Positions 55,967 through 64,000 of a DNA stretch of 64,000 nt are shown here, piece by piece. The stretch's first letter is position 1, and every line of letters starts with the position of its first letter. Origin of the DNA: Flagellimonas chongwuensis (GTDB lineage: Bacteria > Bacteroidota > Bacteroidia > Flavobacteriales > Flavobacteriaceae); the NCBI RefSeq assembly GCF_013376415.1, contig NZ_WYET01000001.1, forward strand, positions 1 through 64,000, read 5' to 3'. The notes beneath the pieces were generated by a model, which saw nothing but the letters and a program-made list of their open reading frames with translations, made no database searches and was not told where the DNA came from. Both the position numbers and the translations under genes were made by a program.

Positions 55967-56052
55967 GGTCATTTCGATATGAGGAGGGTAACGACGATTG
56001 AGAAATCTAGTTTCAGATTTCTCACACTTGCTTCGCTCGGTTCAAAATGACA
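55967..56052 (+). repeat. Inverted TCATTTCGA/GAAATC repeat ending at the false pdeM start
   Basis: GGTCATTTCGA... GAGAAATCTAG and then CAGATTTCTCAC... CAAAATGACA are in opposite orientation, matching arrays at 60178-60254 and 61692-61767. The ATG at 56047 is part of the right end (AAAATGACA). Confidence 0.8.
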
Positions 56053-56059
56053 ATTGAAT

Positions 56060-56067
56060 TAAATTTG
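56060..56067 (+). promoter_or_regulatory. -7 box of pdeM
   Basis: TAAATTTG matches TANNTTTG and ends 15 bp before the ATG at 56083, while lying downstream of the ATG at 56047. Confidence 0.5.
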
Positions 56068-56082
56068 TATCATCGATTACAA

Positions 56083-56715
56083 ATGATCCAAAAAATTCAA
56101 ATACATAAACAAGAATTCGTACTCCACCCTTTGGGTGGTCTGTTCTGGGAAGAAAAATCGCTCTTGCTCATTAGTGATGTGCATTTGGGCAAGGTATCCC
56201 ACTTTAGAAAGTTTGGAGCGGCCGTGCCCCGAAAGGCCATCCACAAGAACTTTTTGTTGTTGGATAAAATCGTAGCTGATTTTCAGCCCTTTCAGATTTG
56301 TTTTTTGGGCGATCTATTTCATTCTTCACTGAACAAGGAATGGGAACTGTTCGAAAATTGGGTCGCCAAGACCCCAGCAGAAATGCTTTTAGTGGCGGGC
56401 AACCACGACATCATTGCTCCAGAAAAATTTGAGAAACTAAAGATCACCATTTTTCCAGAGTTGATCATTGATTCATTCCTATTGACCCATCATCCCGAGG
56501 AACGCGAAGGATATTTTACCTTTTGCGGACATATACATCCATCCATAAAACTGAGAGATTTTGGCCGGGAACGCATTAAGTTGCCCTGTTTTTTCAAATC
56601 AGATAATCAAATGATTCTTCCCGCATTTGGCCAATTTACAGGAACCTATTCCTTAGACCCCAAGGATTCGGACGAGGTGTATGCCATTGTAGAGGACAGT
56701 GTTATTAAAGTTTAA
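56083..56715 (+). CDS. pdeM: Ligase-associated endonuclease PdeM (calcineurin-like phosphoesterase)
   Basis: The 210-residue enzyme has the metallophosphoesterase motifs LISDVHLGKVSHFRK (D-x-H), GDLFHS, GNHD and CGHIHPS, binding two metals (usually Mn2+). It is the fourth member of the ligase-associated cassette, with nuclease activity reported for relatives. The frame extends to an ATG at 56047, but that ATG belongs to a repeat element and lies upstream of the -7 box, so the Met 12 codons later is chosen. Unlike the other three genes it is separated by 208 bp of repeats and has its own promoter. Confidence 0.9.
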   Translation: MIQKIQIHKQEFVLHPLGGLFWEEKSLLLISDVHLGKVSHFRKFGAAVPRKAIHKNFLLLDKIVADFQPFQICFLGDLFHSSLNKEWELFENWVAKTPAEMLLVAGNHDIIAPEKFEKLKITIFPELIIDSFLLTHHPEEREGYFTFCGHIHPSIKLRDFGRERIKLPCFFKSDNQMILPAFGQFTGTYSLDPKDSDEVYAIVEDSVIKV

Positions 56716-56722
56716 AATTGGT

Positions 56723-56754
56723 GTTGTCCGCAAAACTTCTGCGGTTTATCTTTG
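56723..56754 (+). promoter_or_regulatory. Promoter of mfd
   Basis: GTTG (56723-56726), 20 bp, TATCTTTG (56747-56754). It lies between the longest-frame TTG (56718) and the TTG at 56772, so it fixes the mfd start at 56772. Confidence 0.55.
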
Positions 56755-56771
56755 CCGCAAAGTTTTTTGGA

Positions 56772-59700
56772 TTGACCAAAACCCCGATTTCACAGCTTTT
56801 TGAACAGTCTCCACAACTTGGGAAACTGAGGGATACCATTGCCCAAACTCAAAACAACTCTTCTGAATCATCACGGAAAATTAATTTAAAAGGACTTGTA
56901 GGCTCCTCACTTTCCTTTGTGGTTTCAGAGGCTTTCAAATCAGTTGAATCCCCATTTCTATTGATTCTGAACGACAAAGAGGAAGCAGCTTATCACTTGA
57001 ATGATTTGGAGCAACTCTTGGGAGAAAAGGATGTACTTTTTTACCCCGGAAGTTATCGTAGGCCCTATCAAATTGAGGAAACGGACAATGCGAACGTACT
57101 ACTTCGTGCCGAAGTGCTCAACCGCATCAATTCCAGAAAAAAGCCGGCCATCATCGTCACCTATCCCGATGCGCTTTTTGAAAAAGTGGTCACGCGAAAG
57201 GAACTGGACAAGAACACCCAAAAGATAAAATTGGGCGATGAGATTTCATTGGACTTTTTAAACGAAGTGTTATTTGAATACCAGTTCAAGCGAGTGGATT
57301 TTGTGACCGAACCTGGGGAATTTTCGGTTCGAGGCGGTATTGTGGACGTTTTCTCCTTCTCTCACGATGAACCTTACCGAATCGAGTTTTTTGGTGATGA
57401 AGTGGACAGCATTCGAACTTTTGATGTAGAGACACAGCTTTCCACGGACAAAGTGAAGAAAATCACCATCATTCCAAACGTAGAAAATAAGTTCACCGAG
57501 GAAATACGGGAAAGTTTCTTAAAATATATTTCGGGCAATACTGTGGTCTTTGCCAAGAACCCCGCTTTAATCTACGACCGGATTGATTCATTCTTTGAAA
57601 AAGCAGAGGAAAGTTTTGCCAAACTGAGCAAGGACATCAAACACGCCCAACCTAAAGAGTTGTTTTTGGATTCGGCTTTGCTTAAAGAACAGTTGAATGA
57701 TTATTTGTGCATTCACATCGGAGTTTCGAGTGAGACCCTGAAACAAGTTCAGGGTGACGAAATTCAATTCAACACCAAACCACAACCTTCCTTCAATAAA
57801 AAATTTGACCTGCTCATCGAAAATCTCAATGATAATCGGGACGCAGGTTACAGTAACTATATTTTCTGTTCCACGGAGCAGCAGGCCAAGCGTTTTCACG
57901 ACATTTTTGAGGAAGTGGATGGAACAGTGCACTATCAGACCATCATTTTTCCGTTGTTCCAAGGTTTTGTGGACCCGGATTTAAAAATTGCTTGCTACAC
58001 CGATCATCAAATTTTTGAACGTTACCACAAGTTCCATTTAAAAAATGGCTATGCCAAAAAGCAGGCCATCACATTGAAGGAACTCAACAAATTGGAAATC
58101 GGGGATTATGTGACCCACATTGATCATGGTATCGGCAAGTTCGGCGGATTGCAAAAAATAGATGTGGAGGGCAAAAAGCAGGAAGCCATCAAACTGATTT
58201 ATGGCGACCGTGATATTCTCTATGTGAGCATCCATTCACTTCATAAGATTTCAAAATACAACGGCAAGGACGGAGCACCTCCCAAAATATTCAAACTGGG
58301 TTCCGCTGCTTGGAAAAAACTAAAACAAAAGACCAAGGCAAGGGTCAAAAAGATTGCCTTCGACCTTATCCAAGTCTATGCCAAGCGTAGATTGGAAAAA
58401 GGGTTTCAATATGCTCCCGACAGTTATTTACAGCACGAGCTGGAAGCATCTTTCCTGTACGAGGACACTCCCGATCAGGAAAAAAGCACCCAAGACGTTA
58501 AAAACGACATGGAGAGCGAACGCCCAATGGACCGCTTGATCTGTGGTGATGTTGGTTTTGGAAAAACGGAAGTTGCCATTCGGGCTGCATTCAAGGCTGT
58601 GGACAACGGTAAACAAGTCGCTGTTTTGGTACCGACCACCATTTTGGCCTTTCAGCACAGCAGAACGTTTAGGGAACGTTTAAAGGAAATGCCGGTAACG
58701 GTGGATTACCTTAACCGCTTCCGTACCGCAAAGGAGAAAAAAGATGTGTTGGAGCGCTTGGCCGCTGGTAAAATCGACATCATCATCGGGACCCATCAAC
58801 TGGTGAACAAAAACGTTCAGTTCAAGGATTTGGGATTGTTGATTGTGGACGAGGAACAAAAATTCGGGGTGTCGGTAAAGGAAAAGTTACGTTCCATCAA
58901 AGAAAATGTGGATGTACTTACTTTGACGGCTACACCTATTCCGAGGACCCTCCAATTCAGTTTGATGGCCGCTCGGGATTTGTCCGTCATCAACACACCG
59001 CCACCGAACCGCTACCCTATCGAGAGCCAAGTAATCCGATTGAACGAAGAAATTATCCGTGATGCTGTTTCCTATGAAATCCAAAGGGGCGGACAGGTGT
59101 TCTTTATCCATAATCGGATAGAGAACATCAAAGAGGTGGCAGGTATGATCCAGCGTTTGGTGCCCGATGCTAAAATTGGCATCGGTCATGGCCAAATGGA
59201 AGGCAAAAAGCTGGAATCTTTGATGCTTGCATTTATGAACGGGGAGTTTGATGTTTTGGTTTCCACAACGATTATTGAAAGTGGGTTGGATGTGACCAAT
59301 GCCAACACCATTTTTATTCACAACGCCAACAATTTTGGGTTGAGCGACCTTCACCAGATGCGTGGACGTGTGGGACGAAGCAACAAAAAAGCCTTCTGTT
59401 ATTTTATTACACCACCATACGAAGTGATGACTCCAGAAGCCCGGAAACGTATCGAGGCCTTGGAACAATTCACCGATTTGGGAAGTGGATTCAATATAGC
59501 AATGAAGGATTTAGAAATCCGTGGTGCGGGAGACCTTTTGGGAGGAGAACAGAGTGGTTTCATCAATGAAATTGGGTTCGAGACCTATCAAAAAATATTG
59601 TCCGAAGCGATTGACGAACTCAAGGAAAATGAGTTTAAGGAACTATACGAGGAAGTTGAAGGCGACAAGGAGAAAGTGTATGTCAAAGAGATGCAGCTCG

Positions 59701-60167
59701 ATACGGATTTTGAACTGTTGTTCCCTGATGACTATATCAATAACATCACCGAACGCTTGAACCTCTACACTCAACTGAACGATGTAGAGGATGAAGAAGG
59801 CCTTCAAAAGTTTGAAGCACAGCTGGTAGATCGCTTTGGAGAATTACCGGAGCCTGCTCAAGATTTGATGGATTCCGTCCGCATCAAATGGATCGCGACC
59901 CATATTGGTCTGGAAAGGGTGATTATGAAGAAAGGCAAGTTCATTGGATATTTTATCGCCGACCAGCAATCCAGTTTTTACCAAAGTGCTACATTCACAC
60001 AAATATTGCAATACGCGCAAACGCATCCGCAATTGGTAAAACTCAAAGAGAAACAGACCCGGAATGGACTCCGATTATTACTGGTGTTTGAAAAGATTAC
60101 CAGTGTGGACAAGGCGTTGAAGGTGTTGGAGCCTTTTACCCCTCAAAAAGAAAATATTTCTGCTTAG
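56772..60167 (+). CDS. mfd: Transcription-repair coupling factor
   Basis: Mfd removes stalled RNA polymerase from damaged DNA and recruits UvrA. The protein from 56772 has 1131 residues. N-terminal UvrB-like regions (1-330) precede the RNA-polymerase-interacting domain (about 430-510: IGDYVTHIDHGIGKFGGLQKI). The helicase core (about 560-930) has Walker A CGDVGFGKTEVAIRA, DEEQKFGV box, TATPIPRTLQFSL, ESGLDVTNANT and QMRGRVGRSNKKAFCYF. A C-terminal TRCF domain follows (about 970-1110). The start TTG 56772 is chosen because the -7 box lies before it; the longer frame adds 18 residues. Residues 322-329 (TLKQVQGD) are encoded by a palindromic repeat. Confidence 0.97.
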   Translation: MTKTPISQLFEQSPQLGKLRDTIAQTQNNSSESSRKINLKGLVGSSLSFVVSEAFKSVESPFLLILNDKEEAAYHLNDLEQLLGEKDVLFYPGSYRRPYQIEETDNANVLLRAEVLNRINSRKKPAIIVTYPDALFEKVVTRKELDKNTQKIKLGDEISLDFLNEVLFEYQFKRVDFVTEPGEFSVRGGIVDVFSFSHDEPYRIEFFGDEVDSIRTFDVETQLSTDKVKKITIIPNVENKFTEEIRESFLKYISGNTVVFAKNPALIYDRIDSFFEKAEESFAKLSKDIKHAQPKELFLDSALLKEQLNDYLCIHIGVSSETLKQVQGDEIQFNTKPQPSFNKKFDLLIENLNDNRDAGYSNYIFCSTEQQAKRFHDIFEEVDGTVHYQTIIFPLFQGFVDPDLKIACYTDHQIFERYHKFHLKNGYAKKQAITLKELNKLEIGDYVTHIDHGIGKFGGLQKIDVEGKKQEAIKLIYGDRDILYVSIHSLHKISKYNGKDGAPPKIFKLGSAAWKKLKQKTKARVKKIAFDLIQVYAKRRLEKGFQYAPDSYLQHELEASFLYEDTPDQEKSTQDVKNDMESERPMDRLICGDVGFGKTEVAIRAAFKAVDNGKQVAVLVPTTILAFQHSRTFRERLKEMPVTVDYLNRFRTAKEKKDVLERLAAGKIDIIIGTHQLVNKNVQFKDLGLLIVDEEQKFGVSVKEKLRSIKENVDVLTLTATPIPRTLQFSLMAARDLSVINTPPPNRYPIESQVIRLNEEIIRDAVSYEIQRGGQVFFIHNRIENIKEVAGMIQRLVPDAKIGIGHGQMEGKKLESLMLAFMNGEFDVLVSTTIIESGLDVTNANTIFIHNANNFGLSDLHQMRGRVGRSNKKAFCYFITPPYEVMTPEARKRIEALEQFTDLGSGFNIAMKDLEIRGAGDLLGGEQSGFINEIGFETYQKILSEAIDELKENEFKELYEEVEGDKEKVYVKEMQLDTDFELLFPDDYINNITERLNLYTQLNDVEDEEGLQKFEAQLVDRFGELPEPAQDLMDSVRIKWIATHIGLERVIMKKGKFIGYFIADQQSSFYQSATFTQILQYAQTHPQLVKLKEKQTRNGLRLLLVFEKITSVDKALKVLEPFTPQKENISA
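57736..57754 (+). repeat. Palindromic repeat unit in frame inside mfd
   Basis: CCCTGAA (57736-57742) / TTCAGGG (57748-57754) with a 5-nt spacer. Its core CTGAAACAAGTTCAG (57738-57752) is identical to the one at 55939-55953 and one base from the unit at 60374. It codes for the TLKQVQGD part of mfd. Confidence 0.85.
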
Positions 60168-60177
60168 TCCATTATCA

Positions 60178-60254
60178 AGAGATTTCTCACATTCGTTCGA
60201 AATGACAATTAAGCACTCGTGGTCATTTCGACAGAGCGTAGCGACGAGAAATCC
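60178..60254 (+). repeat. Inverted repeat pair after mfd
   Basis: AGAGATTTCTCACATTCG to AAATGACA (60178-60207) and TCATTTCGACAGAGC to GAGAAATCCT (60222-60254) are inverted versions of the same unit, as at 55967 and 61692. Confidence 0.8.
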
Positions 60255-60373
60255 TAAGTAGTCAAAGATTCGGGCTCAGGCAACAGCTCAGAATGAAATC
60301 AATAATGATTTGTGGAAATTAGTGTGATTCGTGTCATTTTTAATTGCGTGACAATATCAAAACTGATGAGACC

Positions 60374-60388
60374 CTTAAACAAGTTCAG
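60374..60388 (+). repeat. CTTAAACAAGTTCAG palindrome, third copy
   Basis: One mismatch from the mfd copy and flanked by the same GACCC/GGGT context (GAGACCCTTAAACAAG). It lies in the gap between mfd and the serine hydrolase. The rest of 60255-60428 holds no gene. Confidence 0.75.
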
Positions 60389-60428
60389 GGTGGCGGATAT
60401 CAAATATAATTGTGGGAATACATTCAAA

Positions 60429-61583
60429 TTAAAAAGCCTCGTACACTTGCTTTACAAACTCCCCAATTTTTGAAGGCTCCAACCAACGGGTTACGATGAC
60501 CAAACCACTTTTTTGGTCCACCACAATAAAGTTACCTCCAAAACCAGCAGCGTAGAACACATGTTCGGGAACGCCGTCCCAATGCCTGCCTCCTTGTTGA
60601 TTGAGCCACCACATATACCCATAATTCACGTTGGGAATAGATGGTGTAATCGCTTTTTTGATCCACTCCTCGCTGATAATCTGCTCATCGCCCCATTTTC
60701 CATTATTTAAGAAGAGCGTTCCAAATCGGGCCATATCTTCCGTGGAAATAAACAGTCCAGCCCCAGAGTGCCCACCACCCGTTACGGATTTCATTTTGAT
60801 TCCGTCGATAACCGTCCACGCATTATCGTATCCAAACCATCTCCACGAAGTGGTAGCCCCAATTTTGTCCATCACCTCTTCTTTGAGGACCATGGGCACC
60901 GGTTTTCTCCACACATGGGTGAGTGAATAAGCGAGAACATTTACGCGAACATCGTTGTATTCCATTACGGTACCAGGTTCGTTAAGGGTTCGGAATTTCC
61001 AATCGTCCAGACCGCCTTCGCTCGGTGGGCGGTCGGCCCAATCTTTTCCTCCCCACAGTTCACCCGACCAATCTGAATTTTGCTGCAACAGGTGCTCCCA
61101 AGTTATTTTGGAATTATGTTCTCCATCAAAAGTGCCGTCCCAAATGTAGTCGCCAACTTTGTCATCGGTGCTATTGATCAAACCTTGGTCTTCGGCCAAT
61201 CCGGCCACGGTGGATAAAAAGCTTTTGGTAACGCTAAAAGTCATATCCACACGTTTGGTATCGCCCCAGGAAGCCACAACATAGCCGTTCTTCATGATCA
61301 TTCCCGCTGGGCCACCACGTTTTTTTGTAGGACCCAAAACATCGTGAAACGGTTCCTTTTTAAAACCTTCCAAAATGGCAATCCGCAAATCCCTTGAACC
61401 GGAATATTCGTTGGCATTGGCATAATCAACCGCCTTGTCCAAAGCTGATTGATTCAACTTGAACTGACCTTTTTCGGCTGATTTCCATGTTGCGTAGCGT
61501 TCTGGAAAATTGATTTGTTGGGAGTTTACCGTGAAAGATGTGGTGACGGCAACAAACATGGTTGCTACTAGAATATTTTTCAT
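60429..61583 (-). CDS. Beta-lactamase-fold serine hydrolase (class C-like)
   Basis: The 384-residue exported hydrolase has a signal peptide (about 1-21, ends FTVNSQQ) and then the penicillin-binding/esterase fold: SxxK in FSVTKSFLST, YND in MEYNDVRVN (the YxN position) and GGHSGAGLFIST as the KTG/HxG equivalent. Relatives include esterases, D-aminopeptidases and beta-lactamases; antibiotic resistance is not implied. The frame opens at 61643, but the ATG at 61583 begins the signal peptide and is chosen. The 3' end abuts the repeat-rich gap. Confidence 0.85.
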   Translation of the reverse strand: MKNILVATMFVAVTTSFTVNSQQINFPERYATWKSAEKGQFKLNQSALDKAVDYANANEYSGSRDLRIAILEGFKKEPFHDVLGPTKKRGGPAGMIMKNGYVVASWGDTKRVDMTFSVTKSFLSTVAGLAEDQGLINSTDDKVGDYIWDGTFDGEHNSKITWEHLLQQNSDWSGELWGGKDWADRPPSEGGLDDWKFRTLNEPGTVMEYNDVRVNVLAYSLTHVWRKPVPMVLKEEVMDKIGATTSWRWFGYDNAWTVIDGIKMKSVTGGGHSGAGLFISTEDMARFGTLFLNNGKWGDEQIISEEWIKKAITPSIPNVNYGYMWWLNQQGGRHWDGVPEHVFYAAGFGGNFIVVDQKSGLVIVTRWLEPSKIGEFVKQVYEAF

Positions 61584-61691
61584 TGTCCGAGGTTTGGTTT
61601 GGGCAAACAAGGTAATGATTGTCGGGGAATTGCTCCCAATCATCCATAGGTATATTTAAGGGAGATTCTTGTCCTTGCTCAGAATAACCAA

Positions 61692-61767
61692 TAGATTTCT
61701 CACATTCGTTCGAAATGACATTGAATGTCTGAAGTCATTTCGAAAGGATATGGTGACAAGAAATCTA
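61692..61767 (+). repeat. Inverted repeat pair overlapping the end of the DUF3352-like gene
   Basis: TAGATTTCTCACATTCG to AAATGACA (61692-61720) and GTCATTTCGA to AAGAAATCTA (61734-61767). Its last bases CTA (61765-61767) are the minus-strand stop codon TAG of the neighbouring gene. Confidence 0.8.
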
Positions 61768-63747
61768 AAACCGCTTTTTATGAACTTGGTTGCCTTCCTT
61801 GTCGTAATAGCGCCAAGTACCGACTTGTTCATCTTCACGGAAGCGGCCGCGGATTTTTCGGGTGCCATCCGAGTAGAATTCTTCATAACGACCATGTTTT
61901 AGACCATCTTTTAAATCCACTTCAAAACGAATGTTTCCGTTGGTGTATTTTTTATTGAAGGATTTGGCATTCAGGTCCGTTGGGTAAATGGGGGCCAAAT
62001 CAAAAACGGCATCGGTAATCTCGGTATTCGCTGAATCATCAATTTTTGGAACGGGTTTGGTAGATGTCCTGACCGAATTGATGGTCTTCTTCACTTCCTC
62101 CACATCCTGATAATTGAGTACCAACCTACTTTCGAACAAATCATCCTCGGGGGTCAATTGTAATCCCACCTGCGGAAAACAAATAATGAAATCCTTGTTC
62201 TTTCGCATCTTTTCCTTTGTGGGCGCATCGGCCAAAGCATACATATTATCAAACAATAACGGCACATTGCTGTAAACGAAAACTGTGGATTCAGAATCAA
62301 ATTTTTGGTCAAAGCTTTTGTATGCTTCCGAAGTGGCCAGGGTTGCGCCTTCCGTTACTTTATCAATAATACCCTTTAACGTGTTGGGGCTATCACTAAA
62401 AATCACAAAATCATCAATCTGTGTAAAGTAGGGTTTATCAAATTCGTCGAACCGCCCCCCCAAGAGCAGTTTAAAGAAACCTTTTATGGATAGGAAATTG
62501 ATTTCGTAGTCCTTATAATTGACTGCTTTGAACTTTACAGGTGTTTTTTTTCGTATTTGCTCTACGACAAAGTCCAAATTGGTCTTGGCATCCTCGGCAT
62601 CATTCGCTTTGAGGACGAGTGCAACATCATTCTTACCTTTGGTAATGTGGGATTGAATTTGAAGCACGGCAATCTCATCCCCAATCCAACTCACAAAGTT
62701 TTCTTCAACGTCTATTTTGAGAAACTTTTCCACTTTTGCAATCCCGGTCTGATAACTTTCGAACTGCTCTGGGTCGTTCTGCTGAACCCTCTCAAAATTT
62801 TTATAGAACTCGGAGAAGCTATCAAACCCATAACTGATATAAAGTGCCGTACTATTGGGCGCCACTTGTGGAATGGAACGCTCGGCCGTGCCCGACTTTT
62901 GCAAAGCTTCCAAATAATATTCGTTCACGGCGCTAATGTTGGTGTATCCATTGGCCGTTAAAGTGCTATTGTTATCCAGATCAAAATAAAAGCCCGAGAA
63001 CAAAAAGTTTTCACTTACCCGTTGTACCCAATCGGAAGGTCTGTCCGAGTACATTTTAATGTAATCATCAAAAAAATGATATTGCACGTACATTCGAAAC
63101 AAATCCTCGTGCCCTACTTTTTGGTTGATTTCCAAAAAATTAAGATTTCGTCCCAACACGGGTTCATTATATTGGTCTATCGAAGCTTCCACCAAGGTAT
63201 GTGTGTAGGAGGCCACCAACTGGTTTTTGATAAAGGACAGGTACATCGTCTCTTTGGTGTCCCTATCGTGTACTTCCAAAATCTCGTGTTCGTGGTAGAT
63301 TCGTTTGCTCAGCACGTAGCCATCATCCAGTAAGGTGTTCAAATAGGTTTTGAGCAATTGTAGTTTGGCAATTCGCTTTAAATCCAGCACATAAAAAATC
63401 CCGTAATCTTTGGGCGATATCATGTGGATGGATATGAACAGGGAACGGTTATCAAAAAACTCGAACAGTTTATGATTGTCGTTAAAAACCGTATCTACCT
63501 TTTGAATGTTCTCCGTGAGTTCCGAAAAGTAATCGTTCTTTTTAAGGTGGCACCAAGCTTTGCTCCTGCTTACCTTTTCCCAACTTTCGACAGGCTGTTC
63601 GGATTCAATAATGAAAACCGCATCCTTGGGAATTAGATAAATGGACTGTAGATTAGTCTTGGGAGACAGAATAAAGATATAGGCCAAATAGCACAAATAG
63701 AGTGCAAACAGTCCTAGCAAACCGAAAAGAATCCTTTTTCTGGTCAT
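61765..63747 (-). CDS. DUF3352-like membrane-anchored protein with C-terminal MORN-type tail
   Basis: The 660-residue protein has an N-terminal transmembrane anchor (7-27, FGLLGLFALYLCYLAYIFIL) and a large exported domain in which two similar halves can be traced. There is NSTALYISYGFDSFSEFYKNF, then WIGDEIAVLQ, and FVIFSDSPNTLKGIIDKV, as in DUF3352 proteins. The last ~70 residues (YTNGNIRFEVDLKDGLKHGRYEEF, FREDEQVGTWRYYD) are MORN/YwqK-type repeats found at cell surfaces. No enzymatic motif is seen. Its stop codon is inside a palindromic repeat, so the C-terminus may have been shaped by the insertion. Confidence 0.75.
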   Translation of the reverse strand: MTRKRILFGLLGLFALYLCYLAYIFILSPKTNLQSIYLIPKDAVFIIESEQPVESWEKVSRSKAWCHLKKNDYFSELTENIQKVDTVFNDNHKLFEFFDNRSLFISIHMISPKDYGIFYVLDLKRIAKLQLLKTYLNTLLDDGYVLSKRIYHEHEILEVHDRDTKETMYLSFIKNQLVASYTHTLVEASIDQYNEPVLGRNLNFLEINQKVGHEDLFRMYVQYHFFDDYIKMYSDRPSDWVQRVSENFLFSGFYFDLDNNSTLTANGYTNISAVNEYYLEALQKSGTAERSIPQVAPNSTALYISYGFDSFSEFYKNFERVQQNDPEQFESYQTGIAKVEKFLKIDVEENFVSWIGDEIAVLQIQSHITKGKNDVALVLKANDAEDAKTNLDFVVEQIRKKTPVKFKAVNYKDYEINFLSIKGFFKLLLGGRFDEFDKPYFTQIDDFVIFSDSPNTLKGIIDKVTEGATLATSEAYKSFDQKFDSESTVFVYSNVPLLFDNMYALADAPTKEKMRKNKDFIICFPQVGLQLTPEDDLFESRLVLNYQDVEEVKKTINSVRTSTKPVPKIDDSANTEITDAVFDLAPIYPTDLNAKSFNKKYTNGNIRFEVDLKDGLKHGRYEEFYSDGTRKIRGRFREDEQVGTWRYYDKEGNQVHKKRF

Positions 63748-63820
63748 TTTTCCAAAAAGTGTCTTTTCCTAGAACGAAGAAGATGTCTTTTTAGTTTAGA
63801 CCAAGAAAAGGAATCTCAAA

Positions 63821-64000
63821 TTATAAGGATTTTAAATCTTTGATGGTCTTAAAAGCGACATCCACCTGTTCATCGTTCACCAAAATGGTAAACTCGTTAG
63901 TAGTGGAAATCACCTCATAAAGCACAATACCCTCCCAGGCCAATCGCTGAAAAATAAAATAATAGATTCCGGGGACCGAAACGTTTTCGGCTGGCAATTT
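63821..64000 (-). CDS. 3' end of an ACT-like domain protein (partial)
   Basis: The minus-strand frame is open from the window edge to a TAA at 63821-63823, giving the last 59 residues. VPGIYYFIFQRLAWEGIVLY, then EVISTTNEFTILVNDEQVD, then FKTIKDL have the beta-alpha-beta-beta-alpha-beta order and phrasing of ACT regulatory domains (as at the end of aspartate kinases and related proteins). The start and the catalytic part lie beyond the window. It would precede the DUF3352-like gene on the same strand, 73 bp upstream. Confidence 0.6.
   Translation of the reverse strand, partial: KLPAENVSVPGIYYFIFQRLAWEGIVLYEVISTTNEFTILVNDEQVDVAFKTIKDLKSL

Noticed and set aside
60429..61583. Beta-lactamase resistance gene
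   Set aside because: The SxxK/YxN fold is shared by many esterases and peptidases, and nothing marks this copy as a true beta-lactamase.

Overview
The window looks like chromosomal DNA of a marine-type member of the Flavobacteriaceae (Bacteroidota), possibly near Muricauda/Flagellimonas; the genus is a guess. Supporting signs are gliding-motility and type IX secretion (T9SS) proteins, PorP/SprF partners, SusC-style TonB receptors with carboxypeptidase-regulatory N-termini, promoters of the TTTG/TANNTTTG type, few Shine-Dalgarno sites, several TTG/GTG starts and low GC outside one repeat array. There is no integrase, transposase, plasmid gene or CRISPR array.

Layout. 1-4800: a 5'-truncated SprB-like adhesin with seven 258-bp repeats, its PorP/SprF partner and a secreted alpha/beta hydrolase. 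4801-7783: two unrecognised genes, a gene-poor stretch with a nested set of RNA hairpins ending in a terminator, and an orphan LytTR response regulator. 7789-13538 (minus): a siroheme-synthase N-domain enzyme and a second adhesin/PorP pair (nine DUF11-like domains). 13817-18165: a predicted metal-acquisition locus of a small His/Cys protein, a TonB receptor and two DUF4625-like lipoproteins. 18185-21250 (minus): class I ribonucleotide reductase with the ATP-cone on the beta subunit. 21674-26158: a thrombospondin-3-repeat surface protein, then a second TonB receptor headed by a small Cys-rich protein. 26243-28838: tRNA-Leu, prs, rplY, pth. 28841-33318 (minus): a reprolysin-type protease exported by T9SS, coupled to a lipoprotein. 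33377-45455: mostly + strand housekeeping genes (ribF, HTTM protein, serS, TPR protein, rsmA, mgtE, hydroxyacid dehydrogenase and small enzymes). 45452-50662: an OlsF-like bifunctional acyltransferase, aspartate kinase, GNAT, fbp and TerB. 50753-60167: a DNA-repair island (exonuclease, ATP-dependent ligase, Lhr-like helicase, PdeM phosphoesterase, mfd). 60176-64000: dispersed palindromic repeats, a serine hydrolase, a DUF3352-like protein and the 3' end of another gene.

How the genes fit together. Three separate T9SS cargo sets (two adhesin/PorP pairs and the protease) point to heavy investment in the cell surface. Two TonB receptors, each led by a tiny His- or Cys-rich exported protein that seems to be transcribed with almost no leader, look like parallel metal-responsive uptake units. 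The repair island joins the known ligase-associated cassette to mfd, and palindromic repeats sit at its gene borders, one of them in frame inside mfd. The most novel-looking items are the structured RNA locus at 6400-6675, the in-frame palindrome in mfd, and the 13-bp palindromic operator candidate upstream of the second TonB unit.
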